Positions 1 to 8,539 of a stretch of DNA of 29,144 nucleotides are shown here, piece after piece (the first letter of the stretch is position 1; each line of letters begins with the position of its first letter). Source of the stretch: a virus; the IMG/VR virus record IMGVR_UViG_3300013131_000183, positions 1-29,144 of that record; one strand, given 5' to 3'. Under the pieces are notes generated by a model. It did not search any database. It was given only the letters and a program-made list of their open reading frames with translations, and was not told where the DNA came from. A program made the translations under genes and the position numbers.

Positions 1-169
1 CCTCGCGGGCGTTGATCTCCAGCTGGGCGATGACCTGCTTCAGTTCGCCCTGCATGGCCATCGCCATGAACTGCGCCTCGGCCTCGCGCTTCTTCTCGGG
101 GTCCGGAAAGAAGCGGTCGATCAGCGTCTTGCCCACCTCAAACAGCGGGCCTACCAGCAGTGGGTTCAT
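1..169 (-). CDS. 3TM-type phage holin, N-terminal part (cut by window edge)
   Basis: The visible 56 residues begin MNPLLVGPLFEVGKTLIDRF, followed by FPDPEKKREAEA and a Gln/Glu-rich helix. This opening is typical of the GTA/3TM holin family (PF11351), in which the N-terminal helix precedes membrane segments that lie beyond the left edge here. Such proteins permeabilise the inner membrane at lysis. The ATG overlaps the TGA of the upstream secreted-protein gene by four bases. The membrane segments themselves cannot be seen, so the family call rests on the N-terminus only. Confidence 0.72.
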   Translation of the reverse strand, partial: MNPLLVGPLFEVGKTLIDRFFPDPEKKREAEAQFMAMAMQGELKQVIAQLEINARE

Positions 170-438
170 AACTTCTCCGGTTCTCTGAACACGCTGATCG
201 GCAGCACGGTCACGTCGCCGTCCATCCACGCGATGGCAATCTGATCCGGTGGCCTGACGCGCCAGCATCCGCTTACGCGCCGAGTGCCGTCCGTGATCAC
301 CGCCCACAGCGCACGATCCTGGCACGGGCCGGCAACGTCGTGGAGTTCGAGGCGAATGTTCTGGTACGTGGCAATGGCCACGACGTCGGCGTTTGCAGCA
401 CCGGCCGCGATGAGTAGAGCCAGTGCTGCGTGTTTCAT
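166..438 (-). CDS. Small secreted protein of the lysis region, function unknown
   Basis: This is a 90-residue protein with a clear Sec signal peptide. A short basic start (MKH) is followed by a hydrophobic Ala/Leu stretch to about residue 14 and a probable AxA cleavage at ANA, near residue 17. The mature part is about 73 residues, predicted mostly beta, with two cysteines that could form a disulfide in the periplasm. I do not recognise the family. The ATG overlaps the TGA of the holin-like gene by four bases, and its own stop overlaps the 3TM holin start. This places it in the lysis cassette, where a periplasmic helper or inhibitor is conceivable. An upstream in-frame ATG at 519 was rejected because it lies deep inside the preceding gene. 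Confidence 0.6.
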   Translation of the reverse strand: MKHAALALLIAAGAANADVVAIATYQNIRLELHDVAGPCQDRALWAVITDGTRRVSGCWRVRPPDQIAIAWMDGDVTVLPISVFREPEKL

Positions 439-698
439 TTCACCCACCTCGCTCCAAATTCCAGCAGCGCAAACAGCGTCACCGCCAGGCCCCAGACGCC
501 GATGCCACGGTTGACCCACATCTCGACCTTGCGATCCAGCTTCCAGTGAGCAGTCTCTAGGCTGGCGACGCGCTGCTCCACCACGCCGATGCGTGCGCCC
601 TGCGTGGCCTGTCGCTCCTCGACAAGGATCAGCTTCTGGATCGCCTCACCGAGCTGGTCAACCTTGGTCTCCAGGCGCTTGAAGTCGTCGTCAGTCAT
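435..698 (-). CDS. Coiled-coil, single-TM holin-like protein (XhlA-like)
   Basis: This 87-residue protein has a long charged amphipathic helix at residues 1-60 (MTDDDFKRLETKVDQLGEAI and onward, with regular heptad hydrophobics). One hydrophobic segment follows at about 66-84 (IGVWGLAVTLFALLEFGA), then a short basic end. This layout matches small phage membrane proteins of the XhlA/haemolysin type, which sit in the inner membrane and act with a holin. The start codon overlaps the stop of the HExxH gene (ATGA), and its stop overlaps the secreted-protein gene. The holin role is inferred from architecture and position. A spanin or antiholin role is the main alternative. Confidence 0.6.
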   Translation of the reverse strand: MTDDDFKRLETKVDQLGEAIQKLILVEERQATQGARIGVVEQRVASLETAHWKLDRKVEMWVNRGIGVWGLAVTLFALLEFGARWVK

Positions 699-964
699 GT
701 CTGATTCTCTGCCGCTCGGGCCTCAACTTCCATCGGGTGATTGCGATAACCGTGGCGCAGCAGGCCCCACAGGTACGCCGCATAGAACCTGACCGTGCCC
801 ATGCGCTGCCACTGCCTCCAGTGCGCCTGTTCGTGCCGTATCAGCCGTTGGCTGTGCAGGTGCTCGGCCAGGATGTAGATTCCCACCGGCGGCAGCGCGA
901 TGCCTCCGTACCCGAAGGTGCGGAGGAACCAGCGGATGATGTGACGAGCGATGCGCAGGGGCAT
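695..964 (-). CDS. Mini HExxH putative zinc metallopeptidase
   Basis: This 89-residue protein carries a canonical zinc-binding HExxH motif, HEQAH at residues 44-48, inside RLIRHEQAHWRQWQRMG. A conserved-looking NHPMEVEARA at 75-84 follows, whose glutamates (E79, E81) could supply a third zinc ligand. A hydrophobic, aromatic N-terminal half precedes the motif. Known short phage and bacterial zincin-like proteins share the HExxH to NPxExEA spacing, but the substrate is unknown. The gene begins two bases after the tailspike stop and overlaps the holin-like gene. It could assist lysis, cleave a virion or host protein, or be inactive. The start is ATG at 964; an in-frame start 123 bases upstream would lie wholly within the tailspike gene. 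Confidence 0.6.
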   Translation of the reverse strand: MPLRIARHIIRWFLRTFGYGGIALPPVGIYILAEHLHSQRLIRHEQAHWRQWQRMGTVRFYAAYLWGLLRHGYRNHPMEVEARAAENQT

Positions 965-966
965 GG

Positions 967-3291
967 TCACGGCGCCAGATTGGCCATTGCTTTCCAGGTG
1001 CCAGGTGTACCGCCAGTCGTGCAGACCCAGCCCGGATTGCCGCCAGCAGATGGTGTGTTGTTCCAGATGATGTCTCCACGCGCCCACTCACCAGAAGCAG
1101 GCGTGGCCGCTGCAAACGTGATGACGTTCTGCGGGTAACTCGGCATGGTCACATTGGGCAGACTCTTACCAATCCAAAGTTCAAGCTGATAGATCAGCAG
1201 ATCGCCGGTCGCCGTTGCCGTGTCAATGCTAACTCCGACGTTTGTCGGGTTTGCAGATGGTGTGGCCAATGGAAACACAAGACGTATATCTTGGCCCGAT
1301 GTGTAGTTTGCAGGATTTGCTAGTGTTGTCCCGTTAACTAGCATGTTGACTGCTACGATTCCAGACGATAGCGTCGGCATCGTTGCTCGCAAAACCACAA
1401 AGAACTGCGCGCCAAGCGGAAAATCTCCGCGTGTCAGCCCTTGGAACCGACAGTTGATCACACCGGCGCTTGGAGAAACACGCAACGCACGCCCAAATGC
1501 GGCGTTGACCGTCGGTGTAGATGTTGTACCGCTGAAAAATTGCGCGTTGACTTTCCCTGGGTCCGGGTATCCACCATCAAACGCCCACAGAAGTTGCGGC
1601 TCCTGGTTGTTGTGGCATATGGCTCGAAACTCTGTACCATCCGCGCCAGAGGTAACATTGGAACAGGCATCAAACGTGAACTTCGGATCAACGATGGTAG
1701 TGCCTGCATTACGATAGTTGCAGTTGGTCAGTTTGACCTGCGCGGCAGCGGAAAGATTGAAGTAGTTCTGCAGCGGGTCTGCTGTGCCAGAAAAAGACGT
1801 GTCCCGAATTTCCGTTGCGCCATCTTCATTGATTCGGAACGGAGCAAGCGCCCCATTGTTAAAAATCGGCGCAATAAACAGGGTTCTGCCGCGTTCTTGG
1901 TAGACGCTATACGCAAGCCCAGAACCTGTGACTTCGATCCAAAATCCCCTGAATGTGGCATTAGGGAAACGAGTCCAATCTGGGTCATAATCATTTCTTA
2001 GAAACAAGGCAATCCAACCAGCCGATGGTGTGCCTGGTTCGATGAGAAAGTTTGTAGCTTGAATTTCCCGGATGCCGCCGAGATTGCAGATGATTTTTTC
2101 TGTGTTGGCCGGAATAAAACCTTCGACATCACAGTTCTCGATCAGCATGAACGTGCCGATCAGCGTTCCAGCGGTGGAGTGGAAGCTGCCGGAGTTCATA
2201 AAGCGCACGTTGGTGTAGCTGCTCAACTGGAAGTAGGTTCCAGTCAGGTACACAATCGGTCGCTCGACTGCTGAGAAGTGGACATTCCGGAAGATGTGCC
2301 GCACAGAAGATGCCGACTGAACAAAGAACTTGCGGTCCAGGACATATTGCGCACATGCGAACTGCATGTTGCTCACTTCAAGGTTGCTGCCAGCGCTTTG
2401 GTGGTAAAAGAAGCTGTTCGGGTCGACACTGTCGAGAATCACGCATGAGCCATTAGCGTTTGCTGCGCTGCTTGCGTAGTAGTCAAGACCTTCGCCATAC
2501 AGCATGACGCTGTTGGTAGTCGAGTTTGTGTACCCAGACGTAACACGATATCTGCCAGCCGGGAAATACACAGCGCCGTTGACTGCCTTGGCTGCGTCAA
2601 TGGCTGCCTGAATCGCCGCCGTATCATCCGCAACCCCATCCCCCACCGCCCCAAAGTCCTTCACCGACACCACGTCCCGCAGCTTGGCCTGCACGGTGGT
2701 GGCGACTGCGCCGGAGCCGGCTGCGATGTGGCTGATGCCGGCTGAGCTGCCTGGGCTTGCCGCTGCGATGGTCTGGATTGTGGTGACGGCTGCGTCGATG
2801 GCGGCCAGAGTGCTGGAGCTTTGCGTGGGATTGCCGCTGGCGTTGAAGCCGAGTGCCTTGCTGGCACGGGTGGCTTGGGGCGGCAGCATCATGTTGATGG
2901 TGGTCGGGTCCGTCACCGGGGCGCGGATGGCTCGCTCGGCCTTCTCGTCGATCTGCTGGGCGTAGATCGTCTGGGCGTCGAGCTCGGCGTTCAGCGTGTT
3001 GGCGAACAGGTCGCCGCCGGTCACGAAGTCCGAGGTGCGCTCAATGGTTCGGTCGCCCACCAGGGTCACGGTGTCTGCACTGGTGGCGGCCACCACCAGG
3101 GTGACGGTGCCGGTGCCCGTGCCGGTGTTGATGCTGACGGTGTAGTCCGTCGTCAGCGTCAACAGGGTGGCGTTCTTGTAGACGGCAATGTCGGTATTGG
3201 TCAGCACCTCGAAGGTGAAGGCATACGGGCCGACGCCAGCAGAGCCAGAGTAGACGATGCGGCGGGGGACGTCACTGATCGGGTAAGCCAT
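967..3291 (-). CDS. Tailspike / tail fibre with T7-like adaptor and pectate-lyase-type beta-helix
   Basis: This is a 774-residue receptor-binding protein. Residues 1 to about 125 resemble the T7 gp17-type N-terminal adaptor that plugs into the tail (YPISDVPRRIVYSGS, then FTFEVL). An Ala/Ser/Thr-rich linker spans about 150-205. KDFGAVGDGVADDTAA at about 211-226 is the signature opening of the pectate_lyase_3 right-handed beta-helix. The body to about 700 is predicted beta-helical, and the end carries a Gly/Trp-rich module (WARGDIIWNN). Such spikes bind and often hydrolyse surface polysaccharide; no catalytic residues can be assigned here. The reading frame is intact, but the DNA from about 1140 to 2570 has clearly lower GC than both ends. 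The ATG overlaps the upstream TAA by one base, with AAGGAG ahead of it. Confidence 0.9.
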   Translation of the reverse strand: MAYPISDVPRRIVYSGSAGVGPYAFTFEVLTNTDIAVYKNATLLTLTTDYTVSINTGTGTGTVTLVVAATSADTVTLVGDRTIERTSDFVTGGDLFANTLNAELDAQTIYAQQIDEKAERAIRAPVTDPTTINMMLPPQATRASKALGFNASGNPTQSSSTLAAIDAAVTTIQTIAAASPGSSAGISHIAAGSGAVATTVQAKLRDVVSVKDFGAVGDGVADDTAAIQAAIDAAKAVNGAVYFPAGRYRVTSGYTNSTTNSVMLYGEGLDYYASSAANANGSCVILDSVDPNSFFYHQSAGSNLEVSNMQFACAQYVLDRKFFVQSASSVRHIFRNVHFSAVERPIVYLTGTYFQLSSYTNVRFMNSGSFHSTAGTLIGTFMLIENCDVEGFIPANTEKIICNLGGIREIQATNFLIEPGTPSAGWIALFLRNDYDPDWTRFPNATFRGFWIEVTGSGLAYSVYQERGRTLFIAPIFNNGALAPFRINEDGATEIRDTSFSGTADPLQNYFNLSAAAQVKLTNCNYRNAGTTIVDPKFTFDACSNVTSGADGTEFRAICHNNQEPQLLWAFDGGYPDPGKVNAQFFSGTTSTPTVNAAFGRALRVSPSAGVINCRFQGLTRGDFPLGAQFFVVLRATMPTLSSGIVAVNMLVNGTTLANPANYTSGQDIRLVFPLATPSANPTNVGVSIDTATATGDLLIYQLELWIGKSLPNVTMPSYPQNVITFAAATPASGEWARGDIIWNNTPSAGGNPGWVCTTGGTPGTWKAMANLAP

Positions 3292-6275
3292 TACCTTGCT
3301 CCTTGGCCAAACTCTTTGAGTTGCTGCGCCTTGTTGGAGATGCGCAACTGTATCTGCGGCGAGAACTTGCTGTCCATCAGAACTTTCTGACGGGCACCAG
3401 TGAACACCCGCTCGAACACCTTGTCGATCTGCTGCTGGTAGAAGATCAGGTCGTACTGGTCTGTGATGTTGCTGATCTTGATTTCGTTCAGCACTTCCTC
3501 GACCAGGCCCTCGAGGCCGAGCTCCTTGTTGGCCACGCGCAGCATCTCGTTGTACTCATCCGGCAGCATCTTGGTGTCGGCGGTGATGCCCGTCACCGGG
3601 TCGCGCATCGACACTGTATTGGATGGCATGGCAACCCGGGAGCCCATTGCGATCAGGCCCTGGTCTGCCTTGCGGGTCTTGCCTTCCTTTGTGCGCAGCG
3701 GACTCCATGCGTACTCGTACTCGACCGGCTCGCTCCAGATGTTCAGCTTTGGCGGCAGGTCATCAGACAGGCCAGGCGTGTCGGCGCGGAACTTGTTCCA
3801 TCCATCCATCAGGCCACGCATGCCAGCAGGCGCATTCGGGTCAAGCCGGTACTCGCGCACCATCGGGTCGACTTCCTGGCGCACCGTCCGCATCGGCCGC
3901 TGGAAGGGGTTTGCGATGGACTGCGTGACGCGCATCGTTTCCTGCGTCATGTAGTCGATCATGCCGATGGCACGCTCTGATCCAGTGGCGAAGGCAGATC
4001 CGAACAAAGCCGTGATGTTCTGCACGCCAGTCAGCATGGGGTGTTCCATGATGTAGTTGGCGAACCCGAACACAGCGCCGCCGACAGCAGCATTGATGCG
4101 GCTGTCGTCGTTCTCGTACTTCACATAATCGTTGTAGTCGGATGCCATTGCCAGCATCGCGCCTACTGGCTCGAGGCCCTGATAGCTGATGTAGAGCTTG
4201 CCCTCGTAGTCGCCAGAGCCAAACCTGTATGTGCCAGGGAATCCAGCCAACCGCTGGCGCAGCTGCTCCGAGACGCCATCAGACACATCGACAACGATGC
4301 TGTACGGCTGCCAACCTTGGCGCACCATTGCTTCGCGCTGTGCCTTGTTGCCGGGCCCGGATCCGGTCATGTAGTCCTGGCCGTACTGGCTCAACGTGTA
4401 CATCGCTGCGCCAGACATACCGACCTTTGCCAATGCCATGTCGCCTTCTTTGCCACCCATTGCAATGGCAGCACGAACGTCCTTGCTGGCGAAGGCCAGA
4501 GGCGTGCGCTCGACAACGGCAGAGATGACGTTGATCGGGGCGGACAGGAACGGGATCTGCGTGCGCAGCGCAAAGCGCATTGGGTCGGTCGGCCCCAACT
4601 CGGCCAGCACCGCACCCATCTTGCCCTCGACCCGCTGGCTGAAAGTAGACGCCGCAGCCACCTCTTGCAGGAACTCTGGTGGGCTCATGGCCACGTTTTG
4701 CGATGCGGCCTCAGACACACGTCGAATCTCATCCGCGGATGCACCGGCCAGCCGCGCCTCGTCAGCGGCAGACAGCGCCGCACGGGTCTGCTCGGCCACC
4801 AGCTCGTAACGGTAGTTCATCCCCTTGAAGAACTGGTCCGTTGTCAGGATGGTGCGGCCTGGCAGCGTGATGGCAGCGTTCAGCCCCCACAGGCCGGCAT
4901 CCAGCAGACTGCCATTCGGGTTCCAGAACCTGGGATCACCACGCTTGAACAACTCCAGCCGTTGCTGGCTGCGGGCGATCTTGTCAGGGTCCAGCCAGTC
5001 CTGCGGGTAACCCTTGGTGAATGCGTGCTTCGACGCCTGCCACCCATCCGACACGGCTTGGCGAGATGCTGCCAACATGGCACCAACCTCTTGGATGCGA
5101 TACCGATCCGCAGAGCCCAGGCCAATGACTTGCCGGGTCGCACCAATGCCGGCTGCCAGGCTGCGCTCTGCCATTCGATAGGGCGTATAGATGGCGCTGG
5201 ACAGGAAGTTCTTCAGCAGCGTGCCGGTGCCCATCAGCAGGGAGTTGACGTAGACGGTGAAGGCCTTCTCCCAAGGCGTGCCCGTGGCCATCTTCGAGAT
5301 CAGCGCCGCCTTGCCCTCAGGCGTGCCAGCATCCAGATAGGCCTGGGCGAACTTCACCAGATCGGTCTCGGTGCCCAGCGACTCAACAATGGTCTGCATT
5401 GGCACGATGCCATCCCGCGGGATGCGCATGACCGACAGACTCTGCGCCACGTTGGTCTGGTAGCCCTTCACCGACTCTTGCAGCACCGAGTGGAAATGCA
5501 CCCACTGCGCAGCCTGGGCTTTCTCTTCGAGCGTGGCCGAGCCGGTGGCGATCTTCTGCATGAACCCGTCCAGCTTGGCAGCGCTGGCGGTCATCGCGTT
5601 CAGAGCGCGATAGGTGTTCTCCGGGTTGACGATCATCTTCCCGCTGGTCAGCTGGTTGATGAACGTCATGTCCATGCCAGCCCGCACCGCGGAGTCTTTC
5701 ACCTCGTCAAAGGTGATGGTCTTGACCTTGATGCCGAGCTCGTCGTTGATGGCATCCACCGTCGCCTTCACCGACTCCGTGGTGTCCATCCGCCCGAGGT
5801 TGAACTGCGCCAGCGGCGGCCGATCAGACTCTGGCGTGCGGGCGGGGCGCTCCTGCACCCTGGCCTCGCGGGCAGCCGCCACGCTTTCCGGCGTGACCTT
5901 GGGGCGGGCACGCTTTGATGCCTCGACCTTGGTCACCACACCAACCGTGGGCTGGTCACCCAGGCCCAGGGTGGTGGCCGCCTTGGCTGCATCACGCTGC
6001 GCCTGGATCTGTTCTGCCTCGGGTGACACAGGTGGAGGCATCGTCGGCTCGACGCGAGGCTCAGGCGGCGGCTTCTCGCCACGCAGGCGCTTCAGCAGCT
6101 TCAGACCTTCGCTCACCCTGCCGGCAACAAGCACGCCCTCATCCTCTGCGGGCGCGATCTCCGGCATCGATGGCTCTGGCAGCGGCTGCGTCTCGGAGAT
6201 CGCCTTCCGCTGATCCGCATCGGCCAGCGCTTCCGCGGCCTTGTCCAGACGTTGCTCAAGGGGTGCGATTGCCAT
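3291..6275 (-). CDS. Large internal virion / DNA-ejection protein (gp16-like position)
   Basis: This 994-residue protein is the longest in the window. Residues 1 to about 150 are Pro/Glu/Ala-rich and low in complexity. The rest is mainly helical, with hydrophobic stretches such as VYVNSLLMGTGTLLKNFLSS and GGAVFGFANYIMEHPMLTG that could interact with membrane. Its C-terminal two thirds resemble the region shared by large phage ejection and polyvalent proteins (LPD38-like), by memory only. No lysozyme or transglycosylase motif was seen. The position, last of three internal proteins and just before the tailspike, matches T7 gp16, which is injected to form the DNA conduit. ATG 6275 forms a TGATG junction with the preceding gene and has AGGAG seven bases ahead. 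A TTG directly upstream is the alternative. Confidence 0.75.
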   Translation of the reverse strand: MAIAPLEQRLDKAAEALADADQRKAISETQPLPEPSMPEIAPAEDEGVLVAGRVSEGLKLLKRLRGEKPPPEPRVEPTMPPPVSPEAEQIQAQRDAAKAATTLGLGDQPTVGVVTKVEASKRARPKVTPESVAAAREARVQERPARTPESDRPPLAQFNLGRMDTTESVKATVDAINDELGIKVKTITFDEVKDSAVRAGMDMTFINQLTSGKMIVNPENTYRALNAMTASAAKLDGFMQKIATGSATLEEKAQAAQWVHFHSVLQESVKGYQTNVAQSLSVMRIPRDGIVPMQTIVESLGTETDLVKFAQAYLDAGTPEGKAALISKMATGTPWEKAFTVYVNSLLMGTGTLLKNFLSSAIYTPYRMAERSLAAGIGATRQVIGLGSADRYRIQEVGAMLAASRQAVSDGWQASKHAFTKGYPQDWLDPDKIARSQQRLELFKRGDPRFWNPNGSLLDAGLWGLNAAITLPGRTILTTDQFFKGMNYRYELVAEQTRAALSAADEARLAGASADEIRRVSEAASQNVAMSPPEFLQEVAAASTFSQRVEGKMGAVLAELGPTDPMRFALRTQIPFLSAPINVISAVVERTPLAFASKDVRAAIAMGGKEGDMALAKVGMSGAAMYTLSQYGQDYMTGSGPGNKAQREAMVRQGWQPYSIVVDVSDGVSEQLRQRLAGFPGTYRFGSGDYEGKLYISYQGLEPVGAMLAMASDYNDYVKYENDDSRINAAVGGAVFGFANYIMEHPMLTGVQNITALFGSAFATGSERAIGMIDYMTQETMRVTQSIANPFQRPMRTVRQEVDPMVREYRLDPNAPAGMRGLMDGWNKFRADTPGLSDDLPPKLNIWSEPVEYEYAWSPLRTKEGKTRKADQGLIAMGSRVAMPSNTVSMRDPVTGITADTKMLPDEYNEMLRVANKELGLEGLVEEVLNEIKISNITDQYDLIFYQQQIDKVFERVFTGARQKVLMDSKFSPQIQLRISNKAQQLKEFGQGAR

Positions 6276-6868
6276 CAACGTGCTCCTGCCATTTCGCGTG
6301 CCGCGCCCCTGATTGTCTTGCCGGCCTTGGCCGCCGCCCTGCCAGCCGCCTTCGCGCCCTTCACCAGGGTCGCAGGGCCAGATGTCAGTTCACCGGCCAG
6401 CTGCCCCACCTCGGCCACACCAGCACGCTCCTTGGCCATCGGCGCACCGGGCGGCACCACCGGGCCGACGTTGGTGTCCAGCCACTTGCTGACATCCTCG
6501 CTCGTCGGCAGGATGGTCTTCTCTTCCATGCCTGTCAGGAAGGCATCCAGCTTGCCCTGGTCGCCGCCGCGAGTGAAGATGCCGCGGATGCCGCGCACCA
6601 GGCTCTCGATGTCACCTGGCAAGCCGACGCCTCCAGTGATCGTGCCCTTCAGCGCACCAGCCGCCACGTCGGCAGGCAACATGCGGCCAGCGGAGCTGAT
6701 CTCCCCCGTGCGTGATGCAGCGCTTTTCATTGCGGGGGCGATGCCGAATGCTGCGCCACCCGGGCCAGTGACAGGTGCCTGCGCCACCTGCTGCTCCGGC
6801 ATCTCGGGGCCTGGCGGGTAGAACAGGCTCTGCCAATCCTGCGCCAGTTCGCGCTCGAGTGCGATCAT
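6275..6868 (-). CDS. Probable internal virion protein, 197 aa
   Basis: I do not recognise this 197-residue protein. It has a short acidic-aromatic N-terminus (LERELAQDWQSLFYPPG) and Ala/Gly-rich hydrophobic stretches around residues 65-90. The last 30 residues are strongly basic and helical (KGAKAAGRAAAKAGKTIRGA), which suggests membrane or DNA contact. It lies between the two large internal proteins and overlaps both (by four bases at its start and one at its end), so it is probably translated with them in fixed ratio. A role in the ejection apparatus is inferred from location. It may correspond functionally to the front part of longer ejection proteins in related phages. Confidence 0.62.
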   Translation of the reverse strand: MIALERELAQDWQSLFYPPGPEMPEQQVAQAPVTGPGGAAFGIAPAMKSAASRTGEISSAGRMLPADVAAGALKGTITGGVGLPGDIESLVRGIRGIFTRGGDQGKLDAFLTGMEEKTILPTSEDVSKWLDTNVGPVVPPGAPMAKERAGVAEVGQLAGELTSGPATLVKGAKAAGRAAAKAGKTIRGAAREMAGAR

Positions 6869-8538
6869 GGTGCTGCCCTCAATCGTTCAAGTTCTGTCTG
6901 CAGTCGCTTGCGCATTGCGTCAGAGATGGGCCGGCCTCTGCCATCACGCAGAGCGCCGATGTCCATGTTCTCAATGTCCACGTTGGGCATTGCAAACCCG
7001 CCGTCCTCCAGTATCGTGCGCACGCTTTCGCTCACGCGCTGCTTGACTGCTTCGCGTTTCTTCGTGCTCTCTGCGCCGTCATACTGGCGAATCGCTTCTC
7101 GCGCCGCCTCCTCCGGCGGGATGTTCTTTCCGAGGTTGATGCGGTACAACTCGTCCAGCGCCAGCATCTTCTTGATCTTGGCCTCTCCTGGGTTCATTTC
7201 AAAGCCAATGATCCCAGCAGAAGATGTCAACAGGGACTTAGCCCGCCTGTAGTTCTCGTCCAGCAACTCTTTGCCCAGGCGCTTGGTTTGCTCATCTGAC
7301 AGGCCATTGCTGTAGGCCTCTTTCAAGAACTGATCCAGAGAACTGAGATAGCCAGACCTGATCATCTGGCTGACCATCAGTTCTGTCCCGACAGAAACAC
7401 CGGCAGCAGCGGCAGGCTTCAGCGCGGTGCGAGCAGACTCCAGGGACATGTGCCCGCCACGCACCAGATCATTGACGACAGCCCTGCGCCGGTCTGCCGT
7501 GGTCTTCGGGTCTAGTAGTTCCAACTCCAACGTTTTGGCAGCACGGGCAGCATCATCCTTGCGCCGATCATCTTCTGCCTTCTGCGCCGCCGCCTGGTCG
7601 ACGTTGTAGTCACGCACGCGCTTGCGGATGACCTCCTTGTCATCCTGCGACAGACCCTTGTAAATCTCGCTCAGTCTGCCCAGGTCGCCATCGGCCAGAC
7701 GACGCAGCGCCTTCAGCGGGTTGGCAGCGAACTCATCCTTCGTGGCCAGCGACACGATAGCATCGACCTTGGCCTGTCGGATTGTCGACAGCACAGTCTC
7801 AAGCGGCTTGGCATGCCCGGTTTGAGACACCAACCTCTCGAACGGAAGCAGCTGAGAACGCAGCATCTTCTCGACATCGACAGGCCGGCCAGTGCTCGGA
7901 TCAATGGTGCCTGACTGCGAGATGATGCCTTCGATCACCGGCTTTGCGGCATCAGCCGCTGCGTCCATGTTGGTGTTGACCAACGTGATCTCGCGCTTGA
8001 CCTGTTGCGCCGCGGCTTCCTCGAACAGAGACTTGCCGGCAATTGACAGCGATGCCCGCAGGCGCACGCTCTCCTCCGGGTCCAGGGCCGACACACTGGC
8101 CGCGTACCCATCGATCATGTCTCGCAGATCAGACTGCGCCTGCTGGAGATCAATGGTTCCGCCGGCTTTGACAACTGCCAGTGCCTGGCCGATCTTGCGC
8201 TGGCCCTCGGCCTGCAACTCGGCCGACAGCATGGCACCCTGCATCGCCTCGTAGGTGCGCTGGAACACGGTGCCAGCACCAGGCACTTGCAGACTCGGGC
8301 CTTCGCCCCTGACGGCTGCATCGATCTGCTCTTGCGTCAGCGGGTTCTCAATCGCGTACTGCTTGGCCTTGCGCTGCGCCTCTGTCTCGCGTTCGCCTTG
8401 CAGGAAGTTCAGCATGCGGTCAACCTGCTGGCTCATGCGGCTGTAGGCCTCCGCAGCTATCTGCAGGTTGGCGGTGCTCACCCGCGGCAAGTCCGCGTAC
8501 TGCACGCCCATCGGTTCGTAGCGAGGTAGCGTTGCCAT
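6865..8538 (-). CDS. Internal virion protein, coiled-coil (gp15-like position)
   Basis: This 557-residue protein is almost entirely charged helix rich in Ala, Gln, Glu, Arg and Leu, with few Cys or Trp. That is typical of T7 gp15-type internal core proteins that form a helical ring stack and are ejected with the DNA. The N-terminus is MATLPRYEPMGVQYADLPR, and heptad-like stretches occur around 20-70 and 300-370. There is no enzymatic motif. It begins one base after the stop of the gp14-like gene, and its stop overlaps the next internal protein start. The assignment rests on composition, size and order rather than recognised sequence identity. Confidence 0.72.
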   Translation of the reverse strand: MATLPRYEPMGVQYADLPRVSTANLQIAAEAYSRMSQQVDRMLNFLQGERETEAQRKAKQYAIENPLTQEQIDAAVRGEGPSLQVPGAGTVFQRTYEAMQGAMLSAELQAEGQRKIGQALAVVKAGGTIDLQQAQSDLRDMIDGYAASVSALDPEESVRLRASLSIAGKSLFEEAAAQQVKREITLVNTNMDAAADAAKPVIEGIISQSGTIDPSTGRPVDVEKMLRSQLLPFERLVSQTGHAKPLETVLSTIRQAKVDAIVSLATKDEFAANPLKALRRLADGDLGRLSEIYKGLSQDDKEVIRKRVRDYNVDQAAAQKAEDDRRKDDAARAAKTLELELLDPKTTADRRRAVVNDLVRGGHMSLESARTALKPAAAAGVSVGTELMVSQMIRSGYLSSLDQFLKEAYSNGLSDEQTKRLGKELLDENYRRAKSLLTSSAGIIGFEMNPGEAKIKKMLALDELYRINLGKNIPPEEAAREAIRQYDGAESTKKREAVKQRVSESVRTILEDGGFAMPNVDIENMDIGALRDGRGRPISDAMRKRLQTELERLRAAP

Positions 8539-8539
8539 G

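Noticed and set aside
967-1140. Diversity-generating retroelement target at the tailspike C-terminus, as in BPP-1
   Set aside because: No reverse transcriptase, template repeat or C-type-lectin variable region is visible in the window.
4041-5918. 625-codon plus-strand open frame
   Set aside because: It lies opposite the 994-residue ejection protein gene, has no family-like motifs and reflects high-GC third-position bias.
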